From NCBI RefSeq assembly GCF_029360765.1, contig NZ_JARKNA010000022.1, positions 1 through 64,000 on the forward strand: a stretch of DNA of 64,000 nt, given 5' to 3'. The notes under the pieces were generated by a model. That model saw only the letters and a list, made by a program, of their open reading frames with translations. It was not told the DNA's origin and searched no databases. Made by a program: the position numbers and the translations under genes. The stretch comes from Terrimonas pollutisoli. Its GTDB lineage: Bacteria; Bacteroidota; Bacteroidia; Chitinophagales; Chitinophagaceae. Position 1 is the first letter of the stretch; every line of letters starts with the position of its first letter. Positions 59,299 through 64,000 of the stretch are shown here, piece by piece.

Positions 59299-59647
59299 AG
59301 TACTTGTATATTATGACATATTTTCTTTTGAATGAACAGAGTAAATGAATTCCAGGACGCTGACAGCAAAAAGAATAAGTAAACAATAAACCGATAAAAG
59401 CAATCAACCTGTATTCTCTGGCGGCCTGGCTGGTTATCCTTGCAACATGCAAAGGAACCGTATCCGGCCGGCCCATTATAACGAAGTTCAAAGAGATCAC
59501 TACGATTTTCAAACAATTGACCTGCACCCCGGGTTATGGATAGAAGGATATATTTTTCCATGACCTTTTATTTCATTTTTCGGAGATAATTATTTCCGTT
59601 CAATGGAGAGTTTTTAGAGATATTTGTTATTTGATATTTTTTATTAA
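59299..59647. other. 349-base intergenic region between araC and the Crp/Fnr gene
   Basis: The region holds tandem repeat site c (59481-59522) and AT-rich flanks. Short open frames exist on the minus strand but look like chance. I see no RNA gene. Confidence 0.5.
59481..59522 (-). promoter_or_regulatory. Tandem 21-base direct repeat upstream of the second AraC gene (site c)
   Basis: ACGAAGTTCAAAGAGATCACT is followed by ACGATTTTCAAACAATTG at a 21-base interval. It matches sites a and b and also lies upstream of the divergent Crp/Fnr gene. Confidence 0.6.
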
Positions 59648-60268
59648 ATGAAACCTACTCTTTCACAGGCTACCGTTGAATCGTTGCTGAGTTACTTTGA
59701 CCACTTGATACCACTGGACAAAGAGGAAAAAGAACTGGTTGCTACAAAATTTCAACCACGACTTTATCGTAAACGTCAGTACGTATTACAGGAGGGAGAC
59801 GTCTGCACTCAATTTTATTTCGTGGTTCGGGGCTGTTTAAAAATGTATAAGATAGATGAGCAGGGAAACATACATATCCTGCAATTTGCGGCTGAAAATT
59901 ATTGGATCAATGATCTGGGAAGTTTTCATAGCCTAAAACCTTCAGCGCTGAATATTGACGCATTGGAAGATACCGTTGTATTACAGATTAGCCGTGACGA
60001 CTTAATCTCCCTTTACCTGGCAGCGCCAAAGTTTGACCGGATTTTTCGGGTGCTGCTCGAAAACAGTTTTGTCCGCTTACAGGAACGATTGTTGCAAAAC
60101 ATCAGCTCGACTGCTGAGGAGCGGTACCAATCATTTCTTGATCTCTATCCTCATTTGGCGAATCGTCTTTCACAGGTACAAATTGCCTCTTTCCTGGTCA
60201 TTACGCCGGAGTTTTTGAGCCGCCTGAGAAACAGGAGGACTAAGGCGTCAAAGCCTTCAAAATCTTAA
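59648..60268 (+). CDS. Crp/Fnr-family transcriptional regulator
   Basis: The 206-residue protein has a cyclic-nucleotide-binding-like beta domain (about 20-125, RQYVLQEGDVCTQFYFVVRGCLKMY) and a winged helix near the end (LSQVQIASFLVITPEFLSRLRN). Bacteroidota members often lack known ligand residues, so the signal is open. It is followed, 100 bases away, by a dehydrogenase and two SnoaL-like genes on the same strand, which it may control. Confidence 0.9.
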   Translation: MKPTLSQATVESLLSYFDHLIPLDKEEKELVATKFQPRLYRKRQYVLQEGDVCTQFYFVVRGCLKMYKIDEQGNIHILQFAAENYWINDLGSFHSLKPSALNIDALEDTVVLQISRDDLISLYLAAPKFDRIFRVLLENSFVRLQERLLQNISSTAEERYQSFLDLYPHLANRLSQVQIASFLVITPEFLSRLRNRRTKASKPSKS

Positions 60269-60326
60269 ACTACATCAAGACTATTTCTTAAACAAGGTCA
60301 TTGGACCACTCTTACTTGTTATCGGA

Positions 60327-60344
60327 GATTTGTACTCACAAATC
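60327..60344. promoter_or_regulatory. Inverted repeat GATTTGT-N4-ACAAATC, possible operator
   Basis: Perfect 7-base arms 27 bases before the dehydrogenase ATG. The symmetry would suit a dimeric regulator such as the adjacent Crp/Fnr protein, though the spacer is short. Confidence 0.35.
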
Positions 60345-60370
60345 AATCATTACAATTAAAAGAAATAGTT

Positions 60371-61033
60371 ATGTCACAGGTAAATTCAAACAAATCGAAA
60401 GTTGCAGTTATAGGACTGGGTAATATTGGCAAGACTGTTGCAGCCAACCTGGTAAAAGGCAATCGTGCTGTTATCATCGCTGATCGTAAGCTGGAAAAAG
60501 CAAAAGAGTTTTCACAAAAATTGGGGAGCTTAGCTCTGCCAATGGAAATTCCTGCGGCCATCAAAGAAGCAGATATCATTATACTGGCCATTTGGTTCGC
60601 TGCCGTCAAAGAAGTGCTGAAACAATATGCTTCCGGGCTTGAGGGAAAAATTATCGTTGATCCTTCTAACCCCATAGCACCTGATGAAAATGGAGGATTC
60701 AAAAAAATAATTGGTGAAAAGGAATCGGCCGGTCAGGTTCTTTCTGCTCTTGTTCCTAAGGATGCAAAACTTGTTAAAGCGCTGGGAGCACTAGGTGTTG
60801 CTTCCCTCGCAAGTGCGGCTTTCCAAAAACCTGAACACGCCGTTCTCTTCTATGCGACAGATGATACCAGTATTAATGAAGAAATTGAAGCATTGATCCG
60901 TGATAATGGGTTTGAGCCTGTTCGTATTGGTGGTCTTGATCAATCTATTCGCATCGAAGTTTTTGGGGACCTGCATGAATTTGGTGCACTTGGCAAAACG
61001 GTTACGCTGTCTGAAGCGAAGGAAAAGTTATAA
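60371..61033 (+). CDS. NAD(P)-binding protein similar to F420-dependent NADP reductase
   Basis: The 220-residue protein starts with the Rossmann motif VIGLGNIGKTVAANLVKG (about 12-29) and continues with ADIIILAIWFAAVKEVL and VDPSNPIAPDENGG, as in proteins annotated as NADPH-dependent F420 reductases. Bacteroidota do not generally make F420, so the partner is probably another flavin or a small carbonyl compound. It forms an operon with the two SnoaL-like genes. Confidence 0.87.
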   Translation: MSQVNSNKSKVAVIGLGNIGKTVAANLVKGNRAVIIADRKLEKAKEFSQKLGSLALPMEIPAAIKEADIIILAIWFAAVKEVLKQYASGLEGKIIVDPSNPIAPDENGGFKKIIGEKESAGQVLSALVPKDAKLVKALGALGVASLASAAFQKPEHAVLFYATDDTSINEEIEALIRDNGFEPVRIGGLDQSIRIEVFGDLHEFGALGKTVTLSEAKEKL

Positions 61034-61068
61034 CGCAGCAACATTTGATACCTAAACACGAAATTATT

Positions 61069-61488
61069 ATGGCAACAGAAAACAACAAACAACTAATCAA
61101 CCGTTTTGTAGAGTTTATCAATACTGCTAGTGAACAACTTGCCGGTGAACTTATCAGCCCGGATGCAGTATTTCATGTACCCGGGCAACCTGAGCCGATG
61201 CGTGGTCCGGCTGGTTATCTCGCCATTATTGAAATGATGCGAAGCGGTTTCCCTGATATTCAATGGACAATTGAAGATAGTGTGGCCGACGGCGACAAAG
61301 TTGCTGCACGTTTCAGTATGCGTGGGACACATAAAGGTCCTTTTTTCGGCGTTTCACCAACAGGAAAGTCAATTAAAGTTCAAGCCATAAATTTCTATCG
61401 CTTTTCCAATGGGCAAATTGTTGAAGAATATGGTCAGCCTGATATGCTTGGATTGTTCTATCAGATTGGTGCAGCCCCTACAGCTTAA
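61069..61488 (+). CDS. SnoaL-like ester cyclase family protein
   Basis: Starting at 61069 gives 139 residues with a single NTF2-like fold: FVEFINTASEQLAGELISPDAVFHVPGQPEPMRGPAGYLAIIEMMRSGFPDIQWTIEDSVADGDKVAARF, with conserved Asp and His in the typical pocket places. No signal peptide. Substrate unknown. A start at 61045 adds eight residues. Confidence 0.88.
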   Translation: MATENNKQLINRFVEFINTASEQLAGELISPDAVFHVPGQPEPMRGPAGYLAIIEMMRSGFPDIQWTIEDSVADGDKVAARFSMRGTHKGPFFGVSPTGKSIKVQAINFYRFSNGQIVEEYGQPDMLGLFYQIGAAPTA

Positions 61489-61521
61489 AAGCACATCTCA
61501 TCACAATTAAACAATAATTAA

Positions 61522-62106
61522 ATGAAACAGAAAAACTTAAAATCACTGCTAACCGCTTTTGGACTTATAGCCACTTTAGGCATTCTCCAAAGCTGTCAAC
61601 AGCCCACTTCTTCAGATGTTTCAACAGACAATATTGATAGCTTAAAACAAGTTGCAATGCAACTGGTCGCATCTAACGACAGTATCGCAAGGCATTTAAA
61701 GATATTTGATGAACTGGATTTTGACGTATTCAGCAATCAGAAGTGGGACAGGTTAAAGGAAAGTCATGCACAGGATATAAAAGTGTATTGGCCCGACGGA
61801 CATGTAACGGAAGGCATCAGTGTTCACATTGAGGATCTGAAAAAACTTTTTATACATGCACCAGATACGAGGATCAAAGAACATCCCATCAAATTTGGTT
61901 CGGGCAATTATACATTAGTAACAGGAGTATTTGAAGGCACTTTCACTAAACCCATGCCGATTGGAGATGGAAAATTTATTCAACCCACCGGCAAGACTTT
62001 TAAAATGCCAATGGCAACAGTGGGTATTTGGGAAAATGGCGTTATGAAAGAAGAGCACCTGTTCTGGGACAATCAGACCTATGCAAAACAAATAGGACTG
62101 CAATAA
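61522..62106 (+). CDS. SnoaL-like lipoprotein
   Basis: The 194-residue protein has a lipoprotein signal (SLLTAFGLIATLGILQSC, Cys at 25), a short helical linker and an NTF2/SnoaL-like domain (LDFDVFSNQKWDRLKESHAQDIKVYWPDGHVTEGI, EHLFWDNQTYAKQIGL). It is an exported relative of the preceding protein and is followed by a hairpin. Confidence 0.85.
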   Translation: MKQKNLKSLLTAFGLIATLGILQSCQQPTSSDVSTDNIDSLKQVAMQLVASNDSIARHLKIFDELDFDVFSNQKWDRLKESHAQDIKVYWPDGHVTEGISVHIEDLKKLFIHAPDTRIKEHPIKFGSGNYTLVTGVFEGTFTKPMPIGDGKFIQPTGKTFKMPMATVGIWENGVMKEEHLFWDNQTYAKQIGLQ

Positions 62107-62120
62107 GTGAAAAACGGCAG

Positions 62121-62141
62121 AGGATACAAATGCTGTATCCT
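62121..62141 (+). terminator. Hairpin after the SnoaL lipoprotein gene
   Basis: AGGATACA-AATGC-TGTATCCT, a perfect 8-base stem followed by TCTTGCTT. It probably ends the operon that begins at 60371. Confidence 0.5.
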
Positions 62142-62266
62142 TCTTGCTTAATCCACGTTACATTTGGCAATGAGTAGTTTCTTTCATATTCGAACAAACA
62201 GGTCATCTTAAAAGGCCGGTTGGATAGTTTTAGTTTCCATTCTTATCTTACGCAAAAATCTGCAAT

Positions 62267-62941
62267 ATGAAAAGATTGCTATTGGTAGCATGCAGTGTAT
62301 TAATGACCGGCTCAATGAGCTTGTATGCACAGTTCAAATTGGATAAAAACAAATTGGAGGCAGTTAATGTATTTCTATCAATTGAAAAGCTAAAGGGCAA
62401 AGAGGTAATAAAGGTTGTAAAAGATTCTACGGTGACAGATTTTGATGAACCCACTTTCGCCAAACTAAAAGACATCGACTTCAACAGTGGCACTATTGAA
62501 GTAAAGGTACTCAGCCGGCTTCTTCCCAATGCCCCGGCCCAGGCAAGAGGGTTTATTGGAATTGCTTTTAGGGTAAATGACAGTAACTCAAAATTTGAAA
62601 GCATCTATATCCGCCCGACGAATGGAAGAGCCAACAATCAGCTACGAAGAAACCATTCCATTCAATATTTTTCTTACCCGGATTATAAATTTGACCGACT
62701 TAGAAAGGAAGCTCCCGGCGAATATGAATCGTATGCTGATATGGGATTAGATGAATGGATTAAATTGAAAATTGTGGTACTGGACAGCCAGGCAAAACTT
62801 TTTATTAACGATAGTAAGCAGCCGTCTCTTATCGTAAATGATTTGAAACATGGAGCAATGTCTCCGGGAACGATTGGGCTATGGGTGGATGTCGGGACAG
62901 AAGGTTTCTTTTCTGATTTAAAAATTCAAAAGAGCAAGTGA
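62267..62941 (+). CDS. Exported protein with LamG/3-keto-disaccharide-hydrolase-like fold
   Basis: The 224-residue protein has a signal peptide (MKRLLLVACSVLMTGSMSLYAQ) and a beta-sandwich pattern of the DUF1080/LamG kind: DFNSGTIEVKVLSRL, RGFIGIAFRVNDSNSKFESIYIRPTNGRANNQLRR, WIKLKIVVLDSQAKLFINDSKQPSL, PGTIGLWVDVGTEGFFSDLKI. It may bind or cleave a carbohydrate. It is transcribed alone. Confidence 0.82.
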   Translation: MKRLLLVACSVLMTGSMSLYAQFKLDKNKLEAVNVFLSIEKLKGKEVIKVVKDSTVTDFDEPTFAKLKDIDFNSGTIEVKVLSRLLPNAPAQARGFIGIAFRVNDSNSKFESIYIRPTNGRANNQLRRNHSIQYFSYPDYKFDRLRKEAPGEYESYADMGLDEWIKLKIVVLDSQAKLFINDSKQPSLIVNDLKHGAMSPGTIGLWVDVGTEGFFSDLKIQKSK

Positions 62942-62961
62942 TGCCTCATAGTGGCGTAAAT

Positions 62962-63013
62962 AAAAGCCGTGTTCGCTGAAACAATACCAGCATCCATTTT
63001 ATCCGGCTTTTTT
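62962..63013 (+). terminator. Candidate terminator with large loop before mnmH
   Basis: AAAAGCCG (62962-62969) pairs with CGGCTTTT (63004-63011) and a T run follows. The 34-base loop is unusually long, so this is tentative. Confidence 0.35.
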
Positions 63014-63031
63014 AATACCTAACTTCGTAAT

Positions 63032-64000
63032 CTGGCAATTGAAAAATTACATATTGACCGTTTCCTGGAGCTCGCAAAAACATTTCCTGTCCTCGATGTT
63101 CGTTCGCCGGGAGAATATAATCATGCACATATACCCGGTGCTTATAATCTCCCCCTGTTTAGTGATGAGGAAAGAAAAATAGTAGGTACCGCCTACAAGC
63201 AACAAAGCAGGGAAGTAGCTATCAAGTTGGGCCTCGATTTCTTTGGCCCTAAAATGCGGCCAATAGTGGAATATGTTGAATCATTGACTGCTTCGCTGTC
63301 AGCGGCTCCTGGGGCAAAGCCCGTATTGGTGCATTGCTGGCGGGGTGGCATGCGCAGTGCCGGTGTTGCCTGGTTGCTGGATCTGTATGGGTTTAAAGTG
63401 TATACACTGGCCGGCGGTTACAAGAGTTATCGCCACTGGATCATCGAAACATTTTCTTTTCCTTTTTCTTTCCGTATACTCGGTGGTTATACTGGATCCG
63501 GTAAAACACATGTATTGGAGGAGTTGAAGAAAAAAGGAGAGGCTGTTATTAATCTGGAAAAACTGGCTTGTCATAAAGGTTCGGCCTTTGGTAATATCGG
63601 GATGCCTAAACAACCTACACAGGAAATGTTTGAAAACCTGTTGGGCCATGAATTAAGAGCTTGTATAGAAAGGGATGTGGTATCGGATGGTAACGGCAGG
63701 TTTCATACTGCGTCGTTATCACTGAACCAGCAGGATCATATTTGGCTGGAAGATGAGAGCCAGCGGATAGGCGACCTGAATATTCCCCATACCTTATGGA
63801 ACAGCATGTGGCAATCACCGCTTCTTTTTATTACCATTCCTTTTGAAGAGCGGTTGAAGCACATAGTAGAGGAATACGGACAACTGGACCAGGAAAAAAT
63901 GATCAATGCTATAACGCGGATAAAAAAAAGGCTGGGCGGGCTGGAAACGAAAACCGCCCTGCAAAGCCTGGCCGCAGGAGATATTGAATCCTGCTTCCGC
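63032..64000 (+). CDS. mnmH: tRNA 2-selenouridine synthase, cut by the window end
   Basis: This enzyme replaces sulfur of 2-thiouridine in tRNA wobble positions by way of geranylation and selenium. The N-terminal rhodanese domain (FPVLDVRSPGEYNHAHIPGAYN, catalytic Cys in HCWRGGMRS) is followed by a P-loop domain (GGYTGSGKTHVLEEL). The frame is open after a stop at 63020 and has no ATG, GTG or TTG before the rhodanese domain. The best start is CTG at 63032, reading LAIEKLHIDRFLELAKTF. The gene runs past base 64000. Confidence 0.88.
   Translation, partial: MAIEKLHIDRFLELAKTFPVLDVRSPGEYNHAHIPGAYNLPLFSDEERKIVGTAYKQQSREVAIKLGLDFFGPKMRPIVEYVESLTASLSAAPGAKPVLVHCWRGGMRSAGVAWLLDLYGFKVYTLAGGYKSYRHWIIETFSFPFSFRILGGYTGSGKTHVLEELKKKGEAVINLEKLACHKGSAFGNIGMPKQPTQEMFENLLGHELRACIERDVVSDGNGRFHTASLSLNQQDHIWLEDESQRIGDLNIPHTLWNSMWQSPLLFITIPFEERLKHIVEEYGQLDQEKMINAITRIKKRLGGLETKTALQSLAAGDIESCFR

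Noticed and set aside
59240..59561. Two minus-strand frames of 88 and 95 codons upstream of the second AraC gene
   Set aside because: They cover the operator region, overlap the AraC start and show no family features.
1..64000. CRISPR arrays, rRNA and tRNA genes
   Set aside because: I looked for regularly spaced repeats and for tRNA-like or rRNA-like blocks and found none that I could support by eye.

Overview
The window looks like the chromosome of a Bacteroidota bacterium, most likely of the Chitinophagaceae or a close relative. The evidence is a type IX secretion sorting tail, a TonB-dependent receptor with an N-terminal carboxypeptidase-like domain, paired ECF sigma and membrane anti-sigma-like genes, and many Bacteroidota-type promoter elements (TAnnTTTG, in places with TTTG about 20 bases upstream). 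GC content appears to be low to mid 40s by eye; I did not compute it. I saw no rRNA, tRNA, CRISPR array, prophage or complete insertion sequence.

Layout. 0.2-6.2 kb: part of a kynurenine-pathway operon (SDR, aldehyde dehydrogenase, RidA-type deaminase, kynureninase, kynurenine 3-monooxygenase). It is interrupted between the first two genes by a four-helix-bundle (S23/IVP family) gene lying between 40-base inverted repeats. 6.2-10.2 kb: pyrF, a lipoprotein, glutaryl-CoA dehydrogenase (the later part of tryptophan and lysine breakdown), shikimate kinase and a DUF423 membrane protein. 10.2-22 kb: a sensor kinase, FtsK, LolA, KdsA, threonine dehydrogenase, acylphosphatase, free methionine sulfoxide reductase, a beta-barrel protein, a DinB-like protein and gamma-glutamyltransferase. 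22-36 kb: a TonB-dependent receptor, a PIG-L deacetylase, two tiny membrane proteins, a sodium:solute symporter, a DUF2911 protein, an ECF sigma/anti-sigma pair, a VWA protein and a T9SS-tailed protein. 36-47 kb: XerD, YkgJ, YraN, ManA, a DUF6580 protein, RNase HI, a RES/Xre toxin-antitoxin pair, an acyl-CoA carboxylase beta subunit, a Na+/H+ antiporter and a drug-efflux MFS protein.

47-62 kb is an accessory-looking redox cluster. It holds two aldo/keto reductases, two exported ABM-type proteins, an isoquinoline-1-oxidoreductase-like molybdenum hydroxylase with a cytochrome c between its subunits, two proteins that share a cupin domain in different fusions, an exported flavodoxin, two AraC regulators, a Crp/Fnr regulator, an F420-reductase-like dehydrogenase and two SnoaL-like proteins. 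A 21-base-period direct repeat occurs in front of three of its transcription units and suggests a shared AraC-type regulon. My inference is a response to quinones, aldehydes or another reactive electrophile. The window ends inside mnmH.

The other notable theme is dispersed repeats placed precisely at gene ends. A TCTGAACC/GGATT family supplies or abuts the stop codons of several genes. A CCCCTTTAGGGG family sits directly before start codons. A hairpin of about 95 bases occurs twice with matched changes in both arms. A palindrome is carried in frame inside pyrF. The inverted-repeat element at 1-1.5 kb seems to have replaced the ATG of the aldehyde dehydrogenase gene with ATT.
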